Assembly (NCBI GenBank): GCA_964511065.1
Contig: CAZEEG010000001.1
Span: forward strand, 70,994 to 134,993
Source: CALBRZ01 sp964511065
Lineage (GTDB): Bacteria > Planctomycetota > Planctomycetia > Pirellulales > S012-138
Length of the DNA stretch: 64,000 bases
Reading direction: 5' to 3'
In this document: positions 35,692 to 44,835 of the stretch, one piece after another
Position numbering within the stretch: position 1 is the first letter of the stretch
Layout: each line of letters begins with the position of its first letter
Program-made: the position numbers and the translations under genes
Notes under the pieces: generated by a model
The model's database searches: none
The model's input: only the letters and a program-made list of their open reading frames with translations
What the model was told of the DNA's origin: nothing

Positions 35692-36882
35692 ATGCCGCTG
35701 GACCTGGTAGAAACGCTTCGAGAACTGGTTTCGATCCCCAGCGTCAATCCGATGGGCCGCCCAGTGTCTGGGCCGGAATTCTTTGAATACCGGGTAACCG
35801 ACTATCTCCAGGGCCTGTTCGAGCGGCTAGGGTTGCCCTGGCAACGGCAGCCCATTGAACCCAAGCGGGAGAATATCCTTGTCCGCGTGGATGGCGAGGT
35901 GTCGCCGTTGGATGGCGGGCCGCTGATCTTGCTTGAGGCGCACCAGGACACCGTCCCGGTGGACAACATGACCATCGACCCCTGGGATCCCGTGGTACGC
36001 GACGGCCGGGTCTACGGCCGTGGATCGTGCGATATCAAAGGTGGAATGGCGGCGATGCTCGCTGCCTTGGCCCGGTTGGCCAACCAGCCCAAAGCCGGCC
36101 GCCCAACCGTGGTGCTGGCTTGCACCGTCAACGAGGAACACGGCTATTCCGGCGCGGCCTCGCTGGACCAGTTGTGGAACCACGGCGACTCGATCCTTCC
36201 CCGCCGTCCCGATGTGGCCATCATCGCCGAGCCGACGGATTTGCACGTCGTCAGGGCTCATAAGGCGGCCGCTCGCTGGAAGTGCCGCACCAAGGGCCGC
36301 GCATCGCATAGCTCGCGCCCCCATCTGGGCGACAATGCAATTTATCGCATGTGCCGCGTGGTGGCCGCGCTGGAAGCCTATCAGAACGAGTTCATCCCTA
36401 CGTTGCCCCAGCATGCCCGGTGCGGAGCGGCCACGCTGAGTGTCGGAACCATTTCCGGCGGAATCAGCGTCAATACCGTGCCAGACGAATGCGTGATCGA
36501 GATCGACCGCCGGGTTTTGCCGGGTGAAGAACCGCGAGCGGTCTACAACCAGGTGATTGACTTCATCACCGCGCGACTGGGGGACGATGCCCAAAAGGTG
36601 ATTCACGACGAGCCGTACAGCCTGAGCCTCGCCCTGGATGACAAGAACAACGGCGAGCTAGCCGCCAGGCTGCAAGAAGCCGCCAAGCCGACATTCGCGG
36701 AGTGCGACCAGGTGGGCGTGCCGTACGGCACCGACGCCTCGGTGATTGCGGCCTTCGGCGTGCCGTCGGTGGTCTTTGGCCCTGGCTCGATCGACCAGGC
36801 CCACACGGCGGACGAATGGCTGGAAATCGAGCAGTTGGAAAAGGCGACGGAGATTCTCTACCGGTTCCTCAAGAACTGGTGA
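35692..36882 (+). CDS. M20 family metallopeptidase (ArgE/DapE/CPG2-like)
   Basis: The predicted protein has 396 aa. The start is the ATG at 35692, with GAGGA at 35680-35684. It is a two-zinc M20 hydrolase: LEAHQDTVPVD (first His and Asp), GRGSCDIKGGMAA (bridging Asp), CTVNEEHGYSG (catalytic Glu pair), IIAEPTD (Asp-type ligand region) and DQAHTADEW (last His). A lid/dimerisation domain lies at about 175-290 (KGRASHSSRPHLGDNAIYRM). Members remove acyl groups or amino acids (acetylornithine, succinyl-diaminopimelate, peptides). The substrate is not evident; no arginine or lysine genes are nearby. Confidence 0.92.
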   Translation: MPLDLVETLRELVSIPSVNPMGRPVSGPEFFEYRVTDYLQGLFERLGLPWQRQPIEPKRENILVRVDGEVSPLDGGPLILLEAHQDTVPVDNMTIDPWDPVVRDGRVYGRGSCDIKGGMAAMLAALARLANQPKAGRPTVVLACTVNEEHGYSGAASLDQLWNHGDSILPRRPDVAIIAEPTDLHVVRAHKAAARWKCRTKGRASHSSRPHLGDNAIYRMCRVVAALEAYQNEFIPTLPQHARCGAATLSVGTISGGISVNTVPDECVIEIDRRVLPGEEPRAVYNQVIDFITARLGDDAQKVIHDEPYSLSLALDDKNNGELAARLQEAAKPTFAECDQVGVPYGTDASVIAAFGVPSVVFGPGSIDQAHTADEWLEIEQLEKATEILYRFLKNW

Positions 36883-36932
36883 ACGTCCGGCGGCCTTTCA
36901 CCGGTGACCGCCTCCCACCGACGACAAGGCTG

Positions 36933-38105
36933 CTACGCCGCGATAGACCGCGCCGCTGAACCTGCGCCGCCGACCAGGCATTCATCGTACACGGCTAGCA
37001 TTTCGCGCAAGTTGCGATCCAAGGAATGCTGCTCGGCCAAACGCCGGGCAGCGAGCCCCATCTGGCGCCGCCGCTGCGGTTCCCACATCTCGGCAATCTG
37101 CGCCGCCAGTGCGGCATCGTCGGCAGGATCGACCAGGATGTTGCCTTCGACGCCGGGCGAGATCAATTCACCGGCACCGTTGAATTGCGACGTGATCACC
37201 GGCAGTCCTGAGGCCATGGCTTCCAGCACCACCAAACTGCACGGATCGTAGAACGTAGGCTGAGCGTAGATGTCGGCCGCGGCGTAATATGGCCGGGGAT
37301 CGGCGGCGGGTCCGACGAATAACACCTCGTCGGCCACACCGTGTTTTGCGGCCAACGCGCGGCAGCCTTGGGGTGACTTGCCGCCTACCACGGCCACCTT
37401 GATCGGCGTTCCGGCGGCCTTCAAGCGACCGGCGGCCCGGATCAGGCTGGGCACGCCCTTGAGCACAAAGTTGTGCGCCACGATCAGCACCAGCACTTCT
37501 CCGTCCTTAACGTCCCATTGTTCGCGCGTGGGCTGCCGAAGTTGCGACCGAAGCTCAGGCGTAAAGCGCTTAAGGTCCACGCCGTTGTAGATGATGCGAA
37601 TCTGCGATTCATCGGCGCGATAATGCTCGCGGAAATGCCGGGCAACCATCTGCGAAAGGGCGATCAACCGAGTGGGCCGCGGGGCATACTGGTGACGTTC
37701 CACCCTGGCAAATTGCCGATACCGGGGAAGCAGCGGCGCGACCGCCCGTTTCAGTGGACGCATCCACCAGGGCAGCAAGTGAAGGTTCTGGTCAAAGGAA
37801 GCCCGCCGCGCCCCGCCGTGCGGTTGGAAGACATCGCACGCCCAGCCCACCCCCATGTCGTGGACAATATCCACGTGAAGCCCTTCAATCGTTTCGGCGG
37901 CAGCCTGGGCGAGGTGGTAACGATTGGACAATGGCGGCAGCGGGTGCCGCACGACGTCCAACTCGTCGGCTTCCGGGCCAAACGACCGGGCAACGACGTG
38001 CAGGTCATGACCTTCCGCTCGAAGCAACCTGGCAAACTGGCACGTCCAATGTTCGGCACCGCCCAGGCGGGCGTCGAACGATTGAATCACCAGGGCAATT
38101 TTCAC
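36933..38105 (-). CDS. Family 4 glycosyltransferase (WaaG-like, LPS core)
   Basis: The predicted protein has 390 aa and a GT-B fold. The N-terminal domain opens MKIALVIQSFDARLGGAEHWTCQFARLL, with the glycine-rich GGAE loop. The C-terminal domain has VLVLIVAHNFVLKGVPSLIRA, VAVVGGKSP and the EX7E motif in LVVLEAMASGLPVITSQFNGAGELI. The NGVDLKRFTP hinge is typical. WaaG-like enzymes add a hexose to the LPS core. Context supports this: a WaaP-type kinase and heptosyltransferase lie upstream in the same direction (waaF, kinase, then this gene). The spacer of 215 bases before it may carry a separate promoter. Confidence 0.85.
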   Translation of the reverse strand: MKIALVIQSFDARLGGAEHWTCQFARLLRAEGHDLHVVARSFGPEADELDVVRHPLPPLSNRYHLAQAAAETIEGLHVDIVHDMGVGWACDVFQPHGGARRASFDQNLHLLPWWMRPLKRAVAPLLPRYRQFARVERHQYAPRPTRLIALSQMVARHFREHYRADESQIRIIYNGVDLKRFTPELRSQLRQPTREQWDVKDGEVLVLIVAHNFVLKGVPSLIRAAGRLKAAGTPIKVAVVGGKSPQGCRALAAKHGVADEVLFVGPAADPRPYYAAADIYAQPTFYDPCSLVVLEAMASGLPVITSQFNGAGELISPGVEGNILVDPADDAALAAQIAEMWEPQRRRQMGLAARRLAEQHSLDRNLREMLAVYDECLVGGAGSAARSIAA

Positions 38106-38320
38106 GTCAGTTTCTCCGCAAATGGATCGGTCGAAGGCGGTTCTGCCGCCATGTCAAGGCGCGGGCGTCCTCGTCGGTGTTCGTTGCCGCGGGGTTCGAT
38201 CCGCACCAAGCGCGGCCAGGCTGCACGGATAGCCGCGGCACGCGGTCCTACACTCCTGCCTGCCCAGGTAGCGTTCCGGCGAAGCCGTGGCGCATGTGGA
38301 TGTGCCAGTTCGTATCTTAT

Positions 38321-40030
38321 TTAGCGGGACTTTTCCCGTTTTCGCACCTGCATGTCAATCCAGCGCTGCCGGGCGAGAATCTTGCGAATGAACCGCTTAT
38401 CGCGCGGTCTCAGGCGCCGCACCCCCAGGTAGTGTTTGATGAAGGCCATCTTGTGCGTCCGCGAGATTCGTTCAACGGGCGCCGAGTAAGCCAACTGCCC
38501 CAGGTCTTTCACCAGCCACCGCGACCGGAAGTGTCGCCGGTGTTCCACTCGTTGCAGGTCGATCAGGTTGACCTTGAACTCGCCGGGCTGGGTTTCCTTG
38601 ATGAAGAAGTGACAGCAGTAGAGGTCGCGATGGTTGTAGCCCAAGCGGTGAAACTTGGCGGCGACCGAAGCGACCTCGGCGATGAGCTTCATCAGGTGCG
38701 GATCGCGCGGGGCCGCGCGGTCGGTGGCAAGGGGGGCAAAACGCTCCTGCAGGAAGTGGTCCAATTGAGTGAACCCATGCAGTTCTTCCGTCAGGATGAA
38801 GCTTTCCAGCAACCCATCTTCGTGCAGTTTCTCCCCATAGGCGATGAGCTTCATGGCGGCGATGCCGCTGCGCGCCAGGCGGACCACGTTGTCAGCCTCG
38901 ACCCGGCCGGCCGTCAGCCCGCCCCCGGCTTGTGCCAAGGCACGAACCCTGGTGCGCGGCGTGCGGATATGATGTTTCTTGAGATACGCGCCGCGCGTGC
39001 TACCGTGCGGCATGTGCAATTCCAGCCGCCAGTTCTCGCGGTCGGGTAGCCGCCGCAGCAGCCGCCCCTGGTCGGTGCCCATCACGCGATCGAAGCTGGT
39101 GAGGTTCGCTTGTTCCAGCGCCGCGCGATACTCGCGATCGATCCACATCTGGCCTTGTTCAATCGATTCCAGAGGACGCACCGAGCGGTGCTCTTCGGTG
39201 TCGCTCTCGCGCATCTCCCACACATGGCGATGCGTGAGCAGATGTTCTACCTGTTGGGCGACCGCATGGTTCAATTCCATCCTGCGGAGTTTGAGTTCGG
39301 CCCGGTTCAAGTAGGCCTCGAACAGGGTTTCTCGATCTTTCATGCTGGCCAACCGGCGCGGCAGCGTGGCGACCAGCGCCGCCAACCCATCCACGCGATG
39401 CGAAAGTGCCAGTCGGTTCAGCAGTCTTGCCCGGCGGAACCCCCAGAATCCAACTTGCGGCAGTTCCGCGCCGTCAGATTCTGCTTCCAGCAGGTAAATA
39501 TGCGTGCAATACAACTGAGGTTGATATACGCCGCTGCCATGCAGCCGGGCGATCTCGTTACCCAGTTGAGCAAAGAACTGCTTGCGGCGGCCAGCATCCG
39601 CGTGCCGCAAATGGGTCGCCAGGTAGTGGTTCAGCGTAATCGGCGACGGTACCGCCTCCAGCAACAAGCAACCCTGGGAGCGCATGCCCAATCGCTGCAG
39701 GCACAGCACCGGGCGAGGCCCCGTAACGCCCGCCTCCGCCATGTGCAACAGCACTTCCAACTCGGTGCGGGCGGGAGTCCACAAGCCGCGGCCGCGTAGC
39801 ACCTGGCCGGCCAGGTATCGCCAGCGCACGTCCCGTTCTCGCTTCAGGTACAGCACCGATGTTTTGCCCGAGCGGGCCGGCAACTCCAGCCGAAGCACCT
39901 CGCGCCGCCTTTGGTGCGGCGGTGTCAGCAGCGCGCCATCGCGGCGGGCCATCAGCGCATCCAGTTCGTCCAACTGGTGCTGCGACGCAAGCTCGCCATA
40001 GTCGGGATGAATCCAGCGGAAATCGGCCAT
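38321..40030 (-). CDS. Tandem WaaP/Kdo-kinase-type protein, pseudokinase fused to active kinase
   Basis: The predicted protein has 569 aa and two lipopolysaccharide-kinase (WaaP/InaA/KdkA) domains. The C-terminal one (about 320-545) keeps all key residues: Lys351 or Lys352 in YLKKHH, Glu379, the catalytic HRDLY loop with Asp469, and Asp491 in NLIDLQR. The N-terminal one (about 45-260) has the Lys63 and Glu90 equivalents but reads YQPQLY where HRDLY belongs and GFWGFRR where IDLQR belongs. So it has lost both catalytic and metal-binding Asp. WaaP kinases phosphorylate heptose in the LPS inner core. The heptosyltransferase gene ends 15 bases upstream, so the substrate is likely a heptose- or Kdo-containing core. 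Cytoplasmic, with a basic C-terminus. Confidence 0.85.
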   Translation of the reverse strand: MADFRWIHPDYGELASQHQLDELDALMARRDGALLTPPHQRRREVLRLELPARSGKTSVLYLKRERDVRWRYLAGQVLRGRGLWTPARTELEVLLHMAEAGVTGPRPVLCLQRLGMRSQGCLLLEAVPSPITLNHYLATHLRHADAGRRKQFFAQLGNEIARLHGSGVYQPQLYCTHIYLLEAESDGAELPQVGFWGFRRARLLNRLALSHRVDGLAALVATLPRRLASMKDRETLFEAYLNRAELKLRRMELNHAVAQQVEHLLTHRHVWEMRESDTEEHRSVRPLESIEQGQMWIDREYRAALEQANLTSFDRVMGTDQGRLLRRLPDRENWRLELHMPHGSTRGAYLKKHHIRTPRTRVRALAQAGGGLTAGRVEADNVVRLARSGIAAMKLIAYGEKLHEDGLLESFILTEELHGFTQLDHFLQERFAPLATDRAAPRDPHLMKLIAEVASVAAKFHRLGYNHRDLYCCHFFIKETQPGEFKVNLIDLQRVEHRRHFRSRWLVKDLGQLAYSAPVERISRTHKMAFIKHYLGVRRLRPRDKRFIRKILARQRWIDMQVRKREKSR

Positions 40031-40045
40031 GCTATTCCCCGCTCG

Positions 40046-41113
40046 CTATGCGGCCGACCGGCCACGCCTGGGCGCAAGTTCCGCCGCCACAGCGGCCGCC
40101 ACACGTTCTACGGTCAAGTCGCGCATGCAACGATGATGGCCCAGCGGGCAAACCCGGCGATGGCAGCCAAAACATTCCATCGTGTCCAGGCCCAGGGCCG
40201 TTTCGCGCGCCGTAGGATTGGCGCCCCAGATGGCTGGTGTCGGCCCAAAGATCGACACCAGCGGAACGCCAAACGCTACCGCGATGTGCCGCGGTCCGCT
40301 GTCCGTGGTCACCATCAGCCTGCTGCGCCGGATGCACGCCTTGCTCAGTCCGATGCTCAGCGGATGCTCGGCCAGGCTGAACACCCGGGGATGCTTCGAA
40401 TCGCGGACGATCTGCCGCGCAATCTCGCGTTCCTTTGGGCCGCACAACACGAGCACGTCGTAGCCCAAGTCGCTGGCAACATACTGAGCCAGGGAGGCAA
40501 AATACTCCGCCGGCCAAAGCTTGGCGGCCCCAAACGCCCCGCTGGAGTTGAACACCACCACCTGCTGCCCCGTGCGAAGCCCCAGTTGCTTCCAAACCAG
40601 GTCTGCGGCCCGCTCGTCTTCGAGCGTGGTGGCCAATTCAAGCCCGGGCGACTCCGTTGGGCAACCGGCGGCAAACGCCAGCCCCAGATAGTAATCGACC
40701 ATCGGGTGCTTGATCAGCTTGCCGTTCCACTGGGGCGGATTCAGCCGAGTGGTTAATAGCGGTCCGCGGCCGTATCGCACATAGCCAATCCGTTGCCGCG
40801 CGCCAGAGGCATATGCCAACAGCCCGGTTCGCAGCGAGTTGGTCATCAAGACGGCCGCATCGGGCCGGCGGTTGCGAAGCTGCCGCACGAGGTTGAACGT
40901 ACCCAGATGCCGCTCGCCGCTGCGGGGTGCATAGAAAAGCTGCTCGTCGAGCCAGTGGGTACCGGCGAGGACGTCGGCCACGTAGGGCCGCATCACGCCC
41001 ACCATAATCCCGTCTGGCCCCACCAGCTTTCGCAGAGCGCGAAGCGCAGGAGTTGCCATGACGACATCACCTACCCAATTGGGCAGGAAAACTGCTAACG
41101 TGTACGGCCTCAT
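40046..41113 (-). CDS. waaF: ADP-heptose:LPS heptosyltransferase II
   Basis: The predicted protein has 355 aa and a GT9 fold. Family marks are LAVFLPNWVGDVVMATPALRALR at the N-terminus, VVFNSSGAFGAAKLWPAEYFASLA in the middle, the VTTDSGPRHIAVAFGVPLVSIFGPT acceptor/donor loop, and CFGCHRRVCPLGHHRCMRDLTVERV near the end, where WaaF proteins have a Cys-rich segment. It adds a heptose to the LPS inner core on the cytoplasmic face. It is the first gene of the reverse LPS-core cluster, followed 15 bases on by the double kinase. Presence of this enzyme fits a planctomycete with an LPS-bearing outer membrane. Confidence 0.9.
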   Translation of the reverse strand: MRPYTLAVFLPNWVGDVVMATPALRALRKLVGPDGIMVGVMRPYVADVLAGTHWLDEQLFYAPRSGERHLGTFNLVRQLRNRRPDAAVLMTNSLRTGLLAYASGARQRIGYVRYGRGPLLTTRLNPPQWNGKLIKHPMVDYYLGLAFAAGCPTESPGLELATTLEDERAADLVWKQLGLRTGQQVVVFNSSGAFGAAKLWPAEYFASLAQYVASDLGYDVLVLCGPKEREIARQIVRDSKHPRVFSLAEHPLSIGLSKACIRRSRLMVTTDSGPRHIAVAFGVPLVSIFGPTPAIWGANPTARETALGLDTMECFGCHRRVCPLGHHRCMRDLTVERVAAAVAAELAPRRGRSAA

Positions 41114-41610
41114 GAGCTGCCTGCTCGCTCGGCGGAACGGCCTGGCGCCCCGGTTGCCGAGGCCATCTCCGCATGCCTCGCCAACTTGGATTACCAGCGG
41201 TCCGCGACAGGAATTCCCTTTCCAATCGCCAACTGGGGCAGGCGGAATATAGGAATTCTTGGAGATCCGATAAACGGCAGTTCACCACGCTATCCCAGGA
41301 AACAGACAGCCTGCGGCGATGGAATCAGCGGTACCCCCCCCGAGAAATTGAGCCTTTGGGACCATTGAGGCAGCGGACGCGTGCGGCCCGGCTGCCGATT
41401 CTGCACGCCACGCCGGCTTAGATTCACCAGCCAGTGTTCGCAATTCGCCCATTTTGCTGGCGCGGTTCATCTACGGAACCAGGGCAAAACCGCTATACTG
41501 GTACCCGCTGATACCGCTGAGCATGTACCGCATGCGATGCTGCTTCCGCTGCCGCGTGCCATGCGGCGCCGGCCTGCTTCTGCATCTCCACCCACCTGCC
41601 ATCCCTCCGA
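41114..41610. other. Divergent intergenic region, no gene seen
   Basis: About 500 bases between reverse waaF and the forward MFS gene. A TATACT box at 41495-41500 could be a -10 site for the MFS gene, but no good -35 hexamer lies 16-18 bases before it. No gene or repeat copy was recognised. Confidence 0.35.
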
Positions 41611-42804
41611 ATGACGCCCTCCACCCTCCGACTCGTCCTGTTGGTGTCGTGTGCCCACGCCCTGGTTCACGTCTACGAGTTGGCTTTTCCCAGTGTCGAA
41701 ACGCTCATCGCCGCCGAGTACTTTCCCGACAATCCCGAGCAGGGCAAGCGCGTGATGGGCTACATGGGTAGCTGCTGGAGGCTGCCTTTTGGGATGGGGG
41801 CACTGCTGGCCGGGTGGCTGGTCGATCGCTTCGGTGCGAAGTGGCTGCTGGTTGGCTACCTGCTGGGGTGCGCGACCACCAGTGTTATCGCCTGGGCGGC
41901 GCCGGACCTGGCCGTGCTGTTCATCACCATGTTCGCCATGGGAACGTGTGCCAGCATCTATCACCCGGCCGGCTTGTCACTGATTTCGCGTGAGACACTT
42001 CCGCAGGATCGCACCCGGGCCTTGGGCTACCACGGCATCTTCGGATCCCTGGGCATTGCAGCGGCGCCCCTGCTGGCCGGCGTAATGCTGGAATTTCTCG
42101 ATTGGCGGCAGTATTACCTGATCCTGGCGATTCCCGGAGTCTTGTTGGCCGTGTTGATGGGCCTGCTGTTGGTGGAACATCATCGAATAGCCGCCAAGAA
42201 TGGTGCGCCCCCGCCGCCAGCGGAACCGGGCAACGTGAGAGCATTCTTCATCTTGACCATTAGCGGCACGCTCTCCGGCCTGGTCTACGCCGCCTTGATG
42301 AATTTTCTGCCTCGCTACTTGGAGGACGTGGACTTCGGCCTGGCCGATATCGCCACGCGAAGCCGCAAGAACTACCTGGCTGGCGGCGTGCTGCTGGTCG
42401 GTGTCGCGGGCCAGTACCTGGCCGGAAAGATTGGCCGTGTCGAACGCCTGGAACGCCAGTTGGCCATGGTACTGTTCGGAACGTTGCCGCTGTTGGTAGC
42501 CATGGGCTATGCCGAAGGCAACCAGCGTCTCTGGGCCGTGGCGGCTGTCAGCTTTGTATTGTTCATGCAGCAGCCGTTGTACAACAGCCTGATTGCCCAA
42601 TATGTGCCGCTGCAACGCCGCAGCCTGGGATACGGCTTCAGCAACACGGTGGCTTTTGGAGTCGGTGGCCTGGGAGCGACCTATGCTGGGTTGTTCACCA
42701 ACGACCGATTCGTCTACAGTAGCCTTGCAGGTTTTGTGTTCCTGGCAGGGTTAGTCGCCCTGTGGCTCGATCACCGCAAGCGTAACGCACCGGCCGATGA
42801 TTGA
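41611..42804 (+). CDS. Major facilitator superfamily transporter
   Basis: The predicted protein has 397 aa with about 11-12 hydrophobic segments and the MFS loop 2-3 motif GALLAGWLVDRFGAKWLLVG (residues 66-85). A loop 8-9 counterpart lies at YLAGKIGRVERLERQL. The long central loop has HHRIAAKNGAPPPPAEPG. Transport substrate is unknown; the sequence YELAFPSVETLIAAEYF in the first loop is conserved in planctomycete MFS proteins of this type. No obvious enzyme partner is adjacent. It is followed directly by a cluster of repeat copies. Confidence 0.88.
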   Translation: MTPSTLRLVLLVSCAHALVHVYELAFPSVETLIAAEYFPDNPEQGKRVMGYMGSCWRLPFGMGALLAGWLVDRFGAKWLLVGYLLGCATTSVIAWAAPDLAVLFITMFAMGTCASIYHPAGLSLISRETLPQDRTRALGYHGIFGSLGIAAAPLLAGVMLEFLDWRQYYLILAIPGVLLAVLMGLLLVEHHRIAAKNGAPPPPAEPGNVRAFFILTISGTLSGLVYAALMNFLPRYLEDVDFGLADIATRSRKNYLAGGVLLVGVAGQYLAGKIGRVERLERQLAMVLFGTLPLLVAMGYAEGNQRLWAVAAVSFVLFMQQPLYNSLIAQYVPLQRRSLGYGFSNTVAFGVGGLGATYAGLFTNDRFVYSSLAGFVFLAGLVALWLDHRKRNAPADD

Positions 42805-42883
42805 CACCTGCGCAGCGAATGTCCGCTCGCTTTTGTGCCAGCACTCGGCCATGCGGCCGGTTTGCCCTGGAAAACGAAAAACT
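42801..42883 (-). repeat. Dispersed intergenic repeat, copy R3 (reverse)
   Basis: The reverse complement reads TTTTCCAGGGCAAACCGGCCGC at its head and GAGCGGACATTCGCTGCGCA with GGTGTCAA at its tail. The hairpin AGCG-AATGTC-CGCT (plus strand 42814-42827) matches copy R2. The tail overlaps the last four bases of the MFS gene (TTGA, including its stop). Confidence 0.75.
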
Positions 42884-42903
42884 TCCGGGGCCGACTCGTT
42901 CGA

Positions 42904-42936
42904 CGACCGGGCATTCGCGGCGCAACCATCAATAAC
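42904..42936 (+). repeat. Dispersed intergenic repeat, partial copy R6
   Basis: Only the tail is clear: GGGCATTCGCGGCGCAACC then ATCAATAAC. It lies in opposite orientation to R3, 20 bases away, so R3 and R6 form an inverted pair. The same ATCAATAAC ending is seen in R7 on the minus strand. Confidence 0.55.
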
Positions 42937-43213
42937 ACTTGTCTCCGGCCGATCGATTCGCTCTCCCACGGTTGCAATGGGTTGCCAGGCTGTGTCCTAT
43001 CTCTTTTGACCTGGGGTTGCTCCGGACGGCCAGCAGAATCAAACTCTTGCGGTCTGCTACCTCCTGAAAGGATCGCTCAGGCGATGAACGCCGATTGATC
43101 ATCTCCGCACATCGTCGATGCCCAATCTCGTTTCGTGTGCGTCTCTTTGTGCGTCTCATGGCGAACGCTGCGTAGTAAACGTCCGGTCATTGAATGCTAT
43201 CGAGGGTTGTAAG

Positions 43214-43294
43214 ACTTTCTCCTGCTGGCAGTCTTTACGGTCATTCGGCGGATCGGCATGAAATAGAACAGGCATTCGCTGCGCACGTATCAAC
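43214..43294 (+). repeat. Dispersed intergenic repeat, diverged copy R4
   Basis: The tail GGCATTCGCTGCGCACGTATCAA is well preserved, and TCGGCATGAAATAGAACA matches the middle of R2. The head (TCCTGCTGGCAGTCTTTACG) is diverged. It ends 21 bases before the start of the CNNM/HlyC gene and may include its promoter or leader. Confidence 0.6.
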
Positions 43295-43315
43295 TTACGA
43301 TCTCCGGGACCGGCC

Positions 43316-44656
43316 ATGTGGACTGTCGAACTGATCGTGATTGCGGTGATGATTGGATTCAACGGCATCTTCGCCGCTTATGAAATCGCCTTGGCGTCCA
43401 TCGGCCAAGGACGACTGGTGACTCTAAAGAATGAAGGCCGGCGCGGTGCAGCAGCGGCCTTGCGGATGAAGCAGAGCATGGAAGCCAGCCTGGCCGTCGT
43501 GCAGCTAGGTATCACCCTGGTCGGCGTGGTGGCAGCAGCAACCGGCGGGGCCGGGGCCGAGGCAGCCATTGAACCGCTCCTCCGGGAAGCCGGCTTTTCC
43601 CGTACCGCATCGCAGTTGCTCGCCATCGCGCTGGTCGTTGCTCCCTTGACGGTGCTCACGATCATTCTCGGCGAGTTGGTGCCCAAGGTGTTCGCGCTGC
43701 GGAACAAGGAGTGGGTCTGCCTGCGGATGTCGATTCCGATGGAATGGTTCTCTTACACCGTGTGGCCGGTGGTGTGGCTGCTGGAAGGCGCCGTGACCGG
43801 CATCATACGCGTGCTTGGCCGCGGGCCTGGGCATGCCGATGGAGATGGCCAGGATGCGGCCCCCATCCAAGAACTGCGCAGCGCCGCAACAATGGCCCGG
43901 TTGGAACGGGTGATCGGACACCGCGAAGAAGGCATCATCGTGAGCGCTTCGCGACTGGCGGCCACCCCGTTGCGGCAGATCATGCTGCCGGCCGAGTATA
44001 TCGGTATGCTCGACATTAACCAGTCGCTTTCAGAAGCGCTCGCAACGGCCCATCAGGAGATGCACACCCGCTTCCCCGTCACCGAAGAACCGGGCAACCC
44101 GCAGCGGATCGTGGGCTATGTCAACTTCAAGGACATTGTGGCGGCGCTGCGGTTTTCTCCGCAGGAACCATCCCTGCGCAATCTGAAACGGCGCATCCAC
44201 AGCTTTTCTGAAGACACCTCAGTGGCCGACTGCCTGGAAGCCCTGATGCGGCAGCGAGGCCATATCGCCCTGGTGCGCAATGGCAACGGCGACGTAGTCG
44301 GCCTGGTGACGATGGAGGACATTGTGGAAGAACTCGTCGGCGAAATTCACGACGAGTTTGATCGCATGCCCGCGCACCTCACGCCAATGGGCGAAGGCTG
44401 GATCGCAGGCGGTTTTGTATCGCTCGCCCAACTTCGCGAACAGACCGGCATCGACCTGCAAACCCCCAGCGAAAAGCCCATCTATACTCTCAACGATTGG
44501 ATCGCCGAGCAACTGGGGCGACCTCCTCGCGGTGGCGACGAGATCAAGACCGACTCGTATCGTGTGGTCGTCCGCAGAACCCGGCACATCCTCGTTCATG
44601 AGGCCTACATCTGTGCCATTCCACCAGGGCAGAATGAAGACAGCGACAAACGTTAG
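43316..44656 (+). CDS. CNNM/HlyC-type membrane protein (DUF21, CBS pair, CorC domain)
   Basis: The predicted protein has 446 aa. Residues 1-160 form the DUF21 membrane region with three or four segments (ELIVIAVMIGFNGIFAAYEIALASI, LGITLVGVVAAATGGAGAEA, LLAIALVVAPLTVLTIILGELVPK). The ELVPK motif is diagnostic. A CBS pair follows at about 205-345 (LPAEYIGMLDINQSLSEAL, QRGHIALVRNGNGDVVGLVTMEDIVEELVGEIHDEFD). The C-terminal CorC/HlyC domain is at about 355-440 (GWIAGGFVSLAQLREQTGIDL). Members export Mg2+ or Co2+, or act as ion sensors. Its leader begins just after repeat copy R4. Confidence 0.92.
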   Translation: MWTVELIVIAVMIGFNGIFAAYEIALASIGQGRLVTLKNEGRRGAAAALRMKQSMEASLAVVQLGITLVGVVAAATGGAGAEAAIEPLLREAGFSRTASQLLAIALVVAPLTVLTIILGELVPKVFALRNKEWVCLRMSIPMEWFSYTVWPVVWLLEGAVTGIIRVLGRGPGHADGDGQDAAPIQELRSAATMARLERVIGHREEGIIVSASRLAATPLRQIMLPAEYIGMLDINQSLSEALATAHQEMHTRFPVTEEPGNPQRIVGYVNFKDIVAALRFSPQEPSLRNLKRRIHSFSEDTSVADCLEALMRQRGHIALVRNGNGDVVGLVTMEDIVEELVGEIHDEFDRMPAHLTPMGEGWIAGGFVSLAQLREQTGIDLQTPSEKPIYTLNDWIAEQLGRPPRGGDEIKTDSYRVVVRRTRHILVHEAYICAIPPGQNEDSDKR

Positions 44657-44835
44657 TCCAACGGGTCGCCGCAAGCCCGGACTATTCGGCTACGGTTCTG
44701 GCAGTAGCAGGGCACGCGCGCAATGCGAATGACAGGTTGCCCCAAGCAACCATGGCGTGTGTACCGAACCATTGGGCGTTCCTGGATGGCGAAACGGCCA
44801 ATCCCTTGGAGCGGCGTTACCTTCCCTGCGCTACC

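Noticed and set aside
43130..43200. Further repeat copy between R6 and R4
   Set aside because: GCGAACGCTGCG and GTCCGGTCATT resemble parts of the element, but the order does not fit and the match is too short.
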